This document shows, piece after piece, positions 46,268 through 57,011 of a stretch of 64,000 nt of DNA (its first letter is position 1; every line of letters starts with the position of its first letter). The DNA lies in contig NC_084801.1 of the NCBI RefSeq assembly GCF_963169125.1, positions 116,153,061 through 116,217,060 on the forward strand, given 5' to 3'. The notes beneath the pieces are model-generated. The model was not told the origin of the DNA. It worked only from the letters and a program-made list of their open reading frames with translations, and searched no databases. The position numbers and the translations under genes are program-made. Source of the DNA: Humulus lupulus. Its lineage: Eukaryota > Streptophyta > Magnoliopsida > Rosales > Cannabaceae.

Positions 46268-48254
46268 ATGGTGACTACTCGATCCAGGCACGGTAACGAG
46301 GCGGAACAACATGATGGGCAGGAGGCTCATCATGTCGCCATCCCCGACGAACAAATTCCTGAAGTCCAACAGCGGCCAGGAAAAAAGCCGGCGGGCCAAG
46401 AAGACACTGGAAGTTTGGCGCCCCGGCCACCTAATCCAAACCCATGTTATTACACTACGGTGGAGATGGAGAATGCTCATGTGAGGAGCCAGCTAACAAT
46501 AGCCAATCAGCAGATCAAGGATGTGCTGGCCCGACTACCCCCTCTCACAACCGACGCTAACGTCAGAGAGAGGTAAGGCGAGGCTCCTAAGTCTCGTTGG
46601 GGTAATCGGTCCAGGCATAGCCGCTCGGACAGACATCCGACAGCCAACTCCACTCCTTCGTCGCACCGTCGAGAGGCAAACTTCAGAGAAATGCCTAGAG
46701 CCGAACAACAGCAATACAACTGTTCGGTCAGAACTTCAACTCCTAGCTCCCAACCAGCCTCGAGCGTGCCCAGGAGAGCTCGAGGAAATTCCAGAAGGAG
46801 GTCCGGGGAGGGCTCGCAGCGTCAGCCCATCCCCAATAGCCGTCCTGCGCCTCGTCCAAACTGCCAGGCGCGGGACCCGTAGGGTGGCAGGGCCAAAAGG
46901 CCCCCACCTAATTTGATCTGTCCTGACGGAACTAGGATCGCCTCTCCGGTCAGGCATCCTCCGTCGCCAATCAGATATCCATCTCCTCCTCGGCCCGTCC
47001 GAGATATTCCAGCCTATGGAAGTAGCAGGAGAAACCCGCCATCAACCGAACCTCCCCGACGTAGCAGGGTGCCGAGGGAAAGCCCAGATCCTCACCACCA
47101 AAGGCGGACTCCAAGTCTCTCTAACAGGAGCTACTGGACCGGCAGTCGCCGGAGTGAACTTTCTGGCGGAGACCTGCGTCAGCGTTTAAGCTCGGCACAA
47201 AGTCCACAAGCCACCCAAGGGGACGACCTGCGAGATCGCCTTAACTCCCATAGAGGGGAGCCAGCAGGAGGTGACAGCCATGCTCGCTCAGGGGGAGCCC
47301 TTTCCGAAGTACGTAACGGCGGGAATGCCCCAAATAACCTATCTCAAGATAGGAGGGGCAATAACCCACCAAATATGTACAATGGGTTCGGAGCTGTTGA
47401 ACAGCCCCGGAATAACCAAGGAAATCAGGACCAAACCCTCGAGCGCCTGGCCCAGATGGAGGAGCTGATGAGGAAGCTCCTATCGGAGAAAGAAAAAGAT
47501 GAATATGATTTAGGGGACGAGATGGAGTTCTTCGCCCCCAGCATAGCAGTAATGGCTTATCCACCTGGTTTCCGTATGCCGCACCTGTCTAAGTTCAATG
47601 GAGACGGAGATCCGTCAGATCATCTGGGGATGTTCAACACCCTGATGATGGCCCACAACATTGGCCCCGAGCTGAGGTGTTTAATCTTTCCTTCCACACT
47701 GACTGGACCAGCCAGGCAGTGGTTCATGCAAGGCAAAAGACAATCAATCAGCTCCTGAAAAACTTTCTCGGCTGACTTCAAAAGGACATTCTGAGCCTCC
47801 CAAGCTGCCCGCGTTCAGGCCGACTCTCTGGCTAATGTGAGGCAGCAGCCTGGCGAAACTCTGAAGGCCTACCTGAGCAGATTTGCGAACGTGGCTGCTC
47901 GGGCCAGAGACGCGGATGATAGCTCCAAGCTCATGGCCATGAGAACTGGAATCCTCGTCGAAGGGGAACTTTGGAAAGATATACAAAGAAAGGGAGTTAG
48001 CTCGGTTAACGAATTCCTTAACAGGGCCCAGGAATGGATCAACTTGGAGGAAGCCGAGGCCTCAGCTGCAGGAACCAACTAGGTCCCTGATCAGCCCGCT
48101 GGAGTGGGGACGGAGGTCGTGGAAGCGACCCAAAACGTCACACAGAACAACCAGCTCGGTGGAGGCAAAAGAAAGGGGAATGGCGAAAACAGCCAGCACG
48201 GCCCAAAGAAGAATAAGTCCGTAGACAAGTTCAAGCCCGTCTACGCGACTTATA
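46268..48254 (+). pseudogene. Second gag copy, truncated at 48254
   Basis: It repeats the gag of element A from MVTTRSRHGNEAEQ through FNGDGDPSDHLGMFNTLM and the ETLKAYLSRF segment, with its own stops (for example at about 46879, 47758 and 48082). Homology to element A ends abruptly after CTACGCGACTTATA (compare 36268-36281), where AT-rich DNA begins. Nothing downstream of gag is present. Some stops are shared with the first copy and others are private. Confidence 0.9.
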
Positions 48255-49637
48255 AAATATCATAATTATAGTAATATTTAATACTAAACTAAATATTTAT
48301 TAATTATAATAATATAAATTCAAATGTTATAAAATATCATTATTATACTAATATATAATACAAGACTAGATATTTAATAATTATATCAATATAAATTCAA
48401 ATGTTATAAATTATTATTATAATAATAATAATATATAATCCTAATTTTTATAAAATTTTGCTATAATAAATATTTAGTAATTATATTAATATAAATTCAA
48501 ATATTATTATAATGATATTTATTACAGAACTAGATATTTAATAATTATATTATAATAAATTCACATGTGATAAAATATTATTATTACAATAATATATAAT
48601 GCATGATAAATACATTATATATAGGTGCAATGTGTGTACAAATAATATGACTTTGTGATTTCTAAACAAGAAATTAGAATAATATTTATCTTATGCCAAG
48701 AATAAAGAAGTTTATTTTCCAATTATTGATGTGTGATTTGAATAATATCATGAATGTTACGTACCTTAAATGTGGTAGTTTGTGATCTAAAATGTTATCG
48801 AATTATTTTCTTTAAAAATAACATATACAATACTTTGATTTAATTTTTCTTTTAATATATTTATGTCATTATTTTATATATAATATTGTTTATTTATTTA
48901 AAATTTATATAACAATCATAAAAACTTAATAAAAATCATTAATAGATTTTCTAAATAAAACTAAACAAACATGCAATACACGTTGCTTACACCTAGTATA
49001 TATTAAAGAGTGAAAAAAAATTGTAAGTAAAATGATATGCTATAACTAGATTACATTTTGTGCCTAACATCAATATACTTGTATTTAATTATAATGTTCA
49101 ATACAAATTATTATTGTTACAAATTGAACTTGGCTACAACTAATTATTTTTCATCATTTATTTTCATAATTTGATTTATTTTCCATAATAAATATATATA
49201 TTAAAGAGTGAAAGAACCATAATTATTATTTATTTTAAATAAAAACTATAATTTATTTTTCTCAAATTATTTTATATTTTATTCACTATCATATATGAAA
49301 TTGTTTTGAAAATATATATGATTAAATATATTTAATATATATATATATATTTAATATATTTAATATATATATATATTAAATAATGAATTTGTAAGTAAAT
49401 TTATATGTTATAATTAGATTACAATGTAATGTATTTGTGAAATTTTTATTCTTAATAAAAAGTCATTATTGTTACAAATAATTAAATTAGACTTATCACT
49501 AATTCTATTTAATATATTTAAATTTATCACATAATTTATTTGTGAAAATTTTATTATTGTAAAATATAAATTAAAATATTAAGCAATACTAAGTAAAAAT
49601 AATCAGATATTTTGAAGATAACAAAAATGAATTGTTT
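48255..49637. other. AT-rich DNA with irregular repeats
   Basis: No genes are visible. From 48255 to about 48610 the words ATAAATTCAAATGTTATAAA and ATATTTAATAATTATA recur at irregular spacing (about 48313, 48391, 48491, 48553). A second pair of repeats is seen at about 49021-49140 and 49389-49480 (GTAAGTAAA...TAGATTACA, then ATTATTGTTACAAAT). Long TA runs lie at 49335-49380. Confidence 0.6.
48973..48997 (+). mobile_element. Possible Helitron 3' end
   Basis: A short hairpin (GCAA TACACG TTGC) is followed six bases later by CTAG and then T. A hairpin close to a CTRR end, with insertion before T, is the usual Helitron 3' signature. No helicase is seen and I could not fix the 5' end. Confidence 0.3.
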
Positions 49638-50468
49638 TGTTGACGCCGTTTTTCCTCAACTTAAAACGTAGAGCAATTAAACAACATGAACTATGGCGCA
49701 GATGAATAATACAGAAAAACAACAAGAATTTTACTTGGTTTAGCAGTTAACTTTGCCTAGTCCACGAGTTAGTTTTATTAAGACTCTGGAAATTTCAGAA
49801 AATTCTTCAGGGATGAATTCTCCAGAAATTCTCTCAAGATATCAAAAATCTGTCCTTTACAAATGTTCATGACCTCTCTATTTATAGAGGGTTCTCAGAG
49901 TTCGTTCCCACATATTTCGGGAGGATACTCCAATTTATTAATGGAAATAATGACATTAAATTCTGTAACTCCTATATACAAGGAAACGTACTCTGAAGAC
50001 CAGGGGGCGTATAACAGACTAGTTAATATCCCTTTAATGTAGGGAAGTTATAACAATAAATATCTTTTGAATGCATGGACTGCATCTCATCAGATGACCC
50101 ACTAAGTTGTTCGAGGTCGGCAATTAGCATCATACCGGTCAAAGTCTATAGATAAGCTATGAGCTAGGTACCTTTCCCCAAGACCAGCTTGGAGCGGGTG
50201 GATACCACCGAGGCTGTCACACTCCGAGGTTATACTCGTGCCAGGCTCAGACTACTTGATCCGCATACACCTGACATCGGGCATATTCCGATGCTAACTC
50301 TTTCGAGCTCAGAAAGAATGTCGAGGTTAAAAAGTCTTCGAGGTTGCCATCTTGACTCTAGGGTTCGACATCTGGGTCATGCACATGCGGTTCCGATATT
50401 TCGAGCTCGCAATTGACGAGTCCAGCTTTCGAGATCACAATCTCGGGTCTCGAAATCTGGGTGTAACA
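49638..50468 (-). repeat. 3' LTR of element C
   Basis: It is 831 bp with TG...CA ends; in element sense it starts TGTTACACCCAGATTTCG and ends GGCGTCAACA. A TATA box (TATAAATA, minus strand) is at 49886-49879. An imperfect dyad, CTTGG...CCACGAG, is at 49734-49768. Confidence 0.82.
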
Positions 50469-50484
50469 TTTTGTCCCCTCAAAA
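50469..50484 (-). other. Polypurine tract of element C
   Basis: In element sense CTTTTGAGGGGACAAAA leads directly into the LTR start TGTTACACC. Confidence 0.7.
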
Positions 50485-50740
50485 GTATTAGTTCAAATCC
50501 TATGAGAAGGAAACTTTTGAACTACTTCCTTCGGGAACCGTTCCATCACACACTCGAGTATGGACACGCGTCAGCTGGGTATTGCTTACTCAAGGTACTC
50601 GAGTACCTTGAAATTCTGCCCATGATCGTTCGCCTGCCACCTTTATGGTACCATCATGTCATTTATCCCTGGCCGTCGGATCTGATACGGAATCTGACCA
50701 ATGGCCCAGATTAATCCTGCCTTTTGCATTCTCACGGGTT

Positions 50741-50748
50741 TATAAATT
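50741..50748 (+). promoter_or_regulatory. TATA box of the antisense gene, element C
   Basis: TATAAATT lies about 710 bases before the antisense ATG, upstream of a predicted 5'-UTR intron (50955-51448). It matches the position of the TATA boxes in A and B. Confidence 0.6.
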
Positions 50749-51448
50749 GGACTCCAGTCATCTTCCTTTTCTACTCCCACGTTTATTTCAGAGAGAAAAA
50801 AGGAAGAAAGAAAAACCAGAACCCTCCTTACCCATTTCTTGCATGTTCTCGAAGCCGAGTAGACAAAGTAACATTGGACTCTTCGACTCAGTGAGGTCGC
50901 ACTTGCAACCACTCGTTTGCTCATCCATTTCTTTGTTCCATCCGATTGCATTGTGTAAGTTTTCGGTTTATGGATTTTTTACGTTATACACATACATTTT
51001 TTTTTGTATGCTTTTGCCTCAGTTACACCGTGAGTGCTAGGATTTATACTAGTTTAGTGCACTAGGATTAGGGTGCTTCGACTAATAGTCATTAGGCTCA
51101 AACCTATTTTCCGCGAAAGAAGGTCCAAAAATGGTTCACTTTCTGGGTTTTCAAATTTTAGGAACCATATCTTGCACACCAAGATATTGGGTACAAAATC
51201 AAGGTTTTTTAAGGAATGCACGATTCCCAAAAATATCACCTTTTAGACAACCGCCACCTTTTTTCCCTAATATTTCGGGACTTTTCATAACTGATCCACC
51301 TTCCTTCCTTTCGGTGGATTACACGCTCTGAGACTGGTCTCACCTTTTGGATCGAGCTTGCCTTGCAGTCTCGATCATTCGAGCTTAGGTACTATTTATT
51401 TCTTTGTTTCTTGCTCGCTTGGCCCTCACCCTTTTACTTTCTTGTTAG

Positions 51449-54244
51449 ATGCCGCAGAATTCAGGAAAGTGGTGGGGGTCAAAGCTCGCAATTCCTTACT
51501 CTCCAGTAGCCTCAAGCCTGGAATCCCCATTCACTCGGAACCAACGCTTAATTCAGGAATACGAATTGAGATGTGAGCAAGAGGACACTCGAGACCACTT
51601 CCGACGTCAGATTGACGAAGTCGAAGAAGGAAAAAGGAAAAGGCTAAGGGTCACCCTTCATCCAGATCTGGACACCGAGCCCAGACCGATCCCTCTCGAC
51701 CCTACACTCAAAGTGACAATCGCGTTCAAACGCAATGAGCTTCAGTTTTCATTGATGGGAGAACCCTCTACCTCGTAGCCGAGGAGAGAATTTTTCGAGG
51801 CCGAGCATTACTGGAGCTCGGTCACGTCACTGGGCCAGATAACTGATATTCTGGCCTTTCATGGCATAGGACTATCAGGCTCGCTGAGGTGTCGAGCTCC
51901 GACCTCGCACGAGCGGAGCTGCCGTGCTCCAGGAGATGGAAATCCTGACAGCAAACTGAGATATGCGGCTTGGAGCCATGAGCATATGAAATCAAGGGCG
52001 ATACTGCCCTTAAAGTCTTTTTTCAAGGACTTCACAGACTTCGTTGGGTTGGCCCCCTTCCAACTCAATACCAATTCCTACAGGGTCCTGTCTGCCCTGA
52101 GGTCGCTGTATCACGAGTTGAAATGGAAAGGGCCTTCGCCAGAAGAGATTTTATATCTCTTTTGCTTGAAGAGCAATCCCTCCCGAGCTCGGGGAGGAGA
52201 CGGTTTTTACTACCTCTCAAGCTATCCGAAGGAGAAGAAGATGTTCGAGGATCTTCCCAATCATCCTCCTGACTTCAACAAGGCCTTCTTCTGGACAGAT
52301 GGCCTAGCCCCGTCTCGATTTTATTCGTTCAGACAGATTCGTAAGTATCTCAACCTCCTTCTTTTTTGTATTCGAACTTTGTTCTTAGGCCTGTACTTAG
52401 TTAACATGCGTTTGATTTTCCAGCCAACTACCATTGCCCTACCCCTTCCAAGGAGATGAAGGAGCACAGAGAGGCTCTGCTCCAACTTCCTTATGGCAGG
52501 AGATGCCTTTCATATCTCCTACATGAAGACAAGCTCCGGGCGTGTGGGCTCTTAGAGAAAGATCAGTCTACATCAGACTGGTCTAATAAAAAGTATGAGC
52601 GGTGGGAGCTCGTGCCTCTGCCAACCGGCAACCTTCCCCCAAGGAGAGATGCGAGGCCTCCATCTCCAGCTCGCCATAGGAGTCCACAATCGGGGAATGA
52701 GGCCAACGATGAGGCCTCAATCTCGGGCTCAGATTAACAAGGTAGAGTCATCCTTAGCTCGAATATGTGGTCCCCCTCACTACTAAAGTATAAACCCGAT
52801 AGATTAATAATGTGTGAGGATGATAGGAACCATTTTTATGTATGGTCTTGGGTAGATGAACGGGTTCATAGGTTCGATAGCTGGCTCGGGAAATATGACA
52901 CCATGTATAGCCTAAACGAGGTATGGAACGGAATAGCCGTCCAATATGGGACCAACAACTATAGGGACCTTTCGAGGTTGACGTCCACCTATAGGGAAGG
53001 TACTCCCCCCGCCTCTTCTGAAGATGGGGGAATTTCGTGGCCGCCGAGCATAAGCTCAGGGGAGAGTTCCAGTTAGGTTTCTCTCCACTTGTCTTTTTAT
53101 CCCATGTATGTTTGCATTATGCTGAGTTACTTTATTTTTTGATAACTCATATTGTGGTTTAACTGTGCAGGCGAGATGGGCTCCGATCTTGACAACATCC
53201 TTGAGAGTGGCGGGGCCAAAAGAAGTAAGTGCCCAAGAGGCTCACGGAAGTCAGAGCGTCCCGCCAAGGTCCTTAAGAGGACTGAATAGACACCTCCTCC
53301 ACCAGCTCCGGCTGCTACGAGCTTGGCTATGGAGCTGACTCCTCAGGTCGAAGCGTCCACTACGGTCGAGCTCTAACCTCCTCCCATCATGGTTCACTCA
53401 ACACTTGGCCCACCTCCGAAAAAAAGCTCAGCTTCCACAGCACGCAAGTTGTTAGTTTCTACTCACATCGATGAGTATGTAGTTGACAATGCTGCTGGAT
53501 CCCATGGGGCTACGCTTGGCTCGAACATTCTGTCTCGAGTGGGCCAGAGCTTTAGTGGCTTTGACGCTCCTCATTGGCAGTTCTTAAATATTGCTCGAGA
53601 CTGCAATACGCTTTATGAGAAGAGTATCGAGCTCACTGTTGCGGTAACTTCCCTCATCTTTCGGTATTAGCTGTATTTACACTTGGTCCGTATGCTAATT
53701 TGATTTCTTTGTATGCCAGACTCTTGCTGTCTCTGCCTAGCTCAATTATAAGCTGAACCACGAGGTCCACTCGAGCATGTCAATTGCTCAGGAGGCGAGG
53801 GATCTTCAGCTCAAACTGAGTGATGAGCTCAAGGAAACAAAGGCAAAGGTGGAGGTAGGGTCTGAGGAGCTAAAGGCTAAGTCTTCTGAACTTGAAAAGC
53901 TGAGTGCCCGGCTCGCGGAGCTTGAACAGGAGAATGTCCGGGTCAAGGAGACCAATGCTAAGCTTGAAGAAGAGAAGCCCACCACTTTCGAGATCATGGA
54001 AGGTGAAAAGAGTCGTCTTTTTGAGGAGTTTAAGGAGAAGAAGGACCGGGCAGTCGACATGGCCATGTATAGAATTTGGGCCAACAATGTCGACCTCGAC
54101 ACCAACTTCTTAGGCCCTCTTGAAGCAAAGCTCGTGGCCCAATGGCAGGCTGGGCTGGATGTTGAGGAGACTGCCCGAGACGAGGCGGAGAAAGCCGGAG
54201 GGAACGCTGATGCTGAGAAGGCCAAGGAGAATGCCCCTTCTTAA
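51449..54244 (+). pseudogene. Antisense spliced gene of element C
   Basis: Homologous in layout to the antisense genes of A and B: coding exons 51449-52340, 52424-53071, 53171-53643 and 53720-54244, with phases 1, 1, 0, and the ATG directly after the 5'-UTR intron. The N-terminal domain reads LPLKSFFKDFTDFVGLAPFQ and EEILYLFCLKSNPSRARG. The last exon is a strong coiled coil (ELKAKSSELEKLSARLAELE) followed by MYRIWANNVDLDTNFLG, matching the end of the A and B proteins. Stops occur at about 51776, 52735, 53287, 53372 and 53738, so this copy is dead. Function is unknown. The low identity to A and B, together with shared intron phases, argues for an old common gene. Confidence 0.78.
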
Positions 54245-54844
54245 TTCTTGCCTCGGGGCTGTGTCCCTTTGAATCTTTTGTAAAAGTCCTTTTATTTTTT
54301 TTTTGTTTTTTTTTTATGCCCATGGGGCCGAGAAAATTTTATGGCTCATGAAGGAGCTAGTATTACTTTTTTGAACTTACTTTAATATATTTTCTTTACA
54401 TTTCTTGAGCCGAAATATTTTGCGAAATTTAAATTAAAGTGTCATATATGCTTGTTTATTCATACAAACATAATTTGGATTTAAGCTCGAGGTTCAATGC
54501 ATTCATGCACAGTTTGCTCGAATTATCCACTTCCGATCTCGTTATTTGTCAAGGTCGGATATTACTTTTACCATGCACCCGAAAGTACTTATATGGTGTG
54601 TAATGCAGATGGTTTAGTTGTATCTTACTTTTTAGTTGCTTTTTCTCGTCCTCGGTTAGCTCTCCGAGGTTATGAGGTCGAAACTATTATTTTGCAAGAT
54701 ACTCCAGCCTCGATCTCGACTTAGCACGAAGTGGGTTATGTTCCAACTTACTGCCGATTAGTTTTTTGCTGGTTTGTTCCAAACCTATTAAGGTTATGTT
54801 AGGTTTGTAATCCATACACTTATATTTTTAATCTAGTTTGCATA

Positions 54845-54963
54845 TTTGGTTACATCCAAACATTTTTTTTTTGGCAATTTGGTTATATCCAAACTTATCT
54901 CATTTCGCGCATTTGGTTATATCCAAATACTTGTATATCTTTGACAGTTTGGTTATATCCAAA
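54845..54963. repeat. Short-spaced dyad repeats of element C
   Basis: Four copies of TTTGGTTATATCCAAA (one with TTACAT) lie at 54845-54860, 54878-54893, 54912-54927 and 54948-54963, spaced 33-36 bp. They occupy the place of the 119-bp arrays in A and B and share the core TGGTTATATCCA. Confidence 0.85.
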
Positions 54964-55244
54964 CAGTTATATGCGTTTCGTAAATGCTATTTTATTTTTT
55001 CAAGCTGGTGGTATAAGTACCACTGATTCCCCCTTAATATCCTATGAGTGTGACCATAGGTTATTAAATTAAGAGAGATTGCAAAAAATACAGCATATTA
55101 AACGAAATCAAACTTTATTTGAAAAAATCCAAAAATAGAATTATAGTACCGATAAACAAGCACGGTTATAGGCAACATCCTTCTTATTCTATTGATAGTA
55201 AGGTCGTAGGTGTTCGCCATTCAATGCTCATGGTACTAGACTTC
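54964..55244. other. Internal sequence of element C up to the B insertion
   Basis: Non-coding. In C sense, AAGGGGGAATC at about 55036-55026 is a purine run just before the dyad repeats, comparable to the second polypurine tract of A and B. The last five bases, ACTTC (55240-55244), are the expected target site of element B. Confidence 0.5.
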
Positions 55245-55995
55245 TGTTGACGCGGTTCTTCGGCAACAGATAATTATATGAATAAGGAGAGGGATTAGTG
55301 CTAAATGATGAACCATAATAGATGAATGATCTCAAAGGAAGATTATAACTCGAATACTTTTTTAGGTGGTTCAAAGGTTAAAATCCTTCTAGTCCACCAG
55401 CCAATATTATTGATATATCTTTGATATTCCTTACAGGGTATTTCTTTACAAATTAGAAGCCAACCCTTTGCAACACCCAGGGTCTCCATATTTATAGGGA
55501 GAGGACACCTGGGTGTTGGCAAAGGGGGTCATCCCGTGACCTTCTTACCCATCATGTCACTTCTGTGACATTCGTGATTAATTCCTAAAACCTGACAATG
55601 AAGTATGGTCTAATCAATAGGTAAGGGGGATAATGGGCCGCATGGCCCAAACTAGTCGTGGGGTGCCTGAACACGCACGTTTAAGCTGCATGTCCGAGAT
55701 TTCAGGAATGGAGTAGACACGTGATGTCTGATATGCGCACGTTTACATTGCGTGGTTGACTTTATAAAGGGTCGGACGTGTCAGCTCCAGCTCGTGCCCC
55801 AGTCTTGATGTAGTCTCAGCTTGTGGTGTCCACGCTGCTGACCCGATCCCTGCGTATTCTTACTAAACCATTGGCTACCTCGAGCTAAAGAGGTAGAGAT
55901 TTGTAACAGCAGCTCTGGGTAGGAGCTTCCACGTGGCTGATAGGATTATGCCCATTTCCAGCTCGCTAATAACCCGTGGATATTTAGGGCGTACA
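55245..55995 (-). repeat. 3' LTR of element B
   Basis: It is 751 bp, starting in element sense with TGTACGCCC and ending GCGTCAACA, clearly the same family as the LTRs of A but more diverged. The TATA box (TATAAATA) is at 55496-55489. The dyad here is GGTGG...CCACC (55365-55398). Confidence 0.9.
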
Positions 55996-56010
55996 TTTGC
56001 CCCCCAAGCC
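55996..56010 (-). other. Polypurine tract of element B
   Basis: In element sense GGCTTGGGGGGCAAA ends at the LTR. A second copy of the core CTTGGGGGGCA is at 60453-60443. Confidence 0.75.
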
Positions 56011-56260
56011 ACTGCTCATGGCATATGACATCATCTGTGGTCATAGTGGGGGCTTTTAGGTTTCCTTGTGGACTCTTCATATCCCGCCCATTACGCTGGT
56101 ATCAGATACGTGGAGCATCGTGATTGGTGACGGTCCGTCTTCTGAGAACCGCATTAAATGGCCTAGCCTATCTTCGGCCGTCATTTCGTCTTTCGAGTTG
56201 TGATCCTCGTATCCCACATCAAGACAATCGAACCTCCCTCATTCTTTTGCCTTTTACGTA

Positions 56261-56269
56261 TATATAAGG
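56261..56269 (+). promoter_or_regulatory. TATA box of the antisense gene, element B
   Basis: TATATAAGG lies 751 bases before the antisense ATG and upstream of the predicted 5'-UTR intron (56488-57003), as in A and C. Confidence 0.62.
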
Positions 56270-57011
56270 TTGGCCACCTTTCACATGAGCCACCTTTTTA
56301 TTTGAAATTTTTTCTCATCTTCTTTCTTCTCTCTTCTCAGTCTCAAAACCCTTTCTTTCTTCCGGTCACTATTCCAGACGTTCCTGAGTTTCAGACATGA
56401 GGGTTCTTTCGTGACTCCGGTTCCAAGGATTCCACCAGGATCCCAACCCCGACGCTTTTTTCAGTCTTTACGTAGCAAAAAACTTCTGTAAGTCCTCTGT
56501 TTGTTGTATGCTTTAAATGTTTCCATTCTTCCTTGCTTAGGTGAACTTCCTTCTTAGCCGCATGCAGTAGGTTGTTTTTCTTTGCTGGTATTTTGTGCGT
56601 AGGTTTTTATCCTAGGGTTATCGACCGTAGGACAGAGAATGCTTAGGAACATGACTCATAGGACAAAGTTCTGGGGTGATTTTCTGGGTAAAATTTTTTA
56701 TGCCTGTTTGGAACAACAAGTTTCTAGGGTGCAAAAATCGGGTAGCTTAGGAGACACGCTTCACAGGCGGTTTTGCCTTTCGAAACTTTCCTTCCAAGGA
56801 AAACTTTATCCTGACCCTCCTGACACACAGATCCCGAGCAATCGGGGACCCATTGGGAGCATAGGAGCACGTTCATAAAACCGCGTGATCTCACTCGCCG
56901 CGGGCTGAGATTACCTCAGCCTGTGTAAAGGAAACCATTCTTCGCGCTGGATTCTTTCTTATGCTTAGGTAACCTTTTCTAAACTTTCTTCTTTTTTCGT
57001 TAGGCAACCAG

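Noticed and set aside
53806..54225. Minus-strand Ser-rich open frame of 139 codons
   Set aside because: It is the complement of the Glu/Lys/Leu coiled-coil exon of the element C gene.
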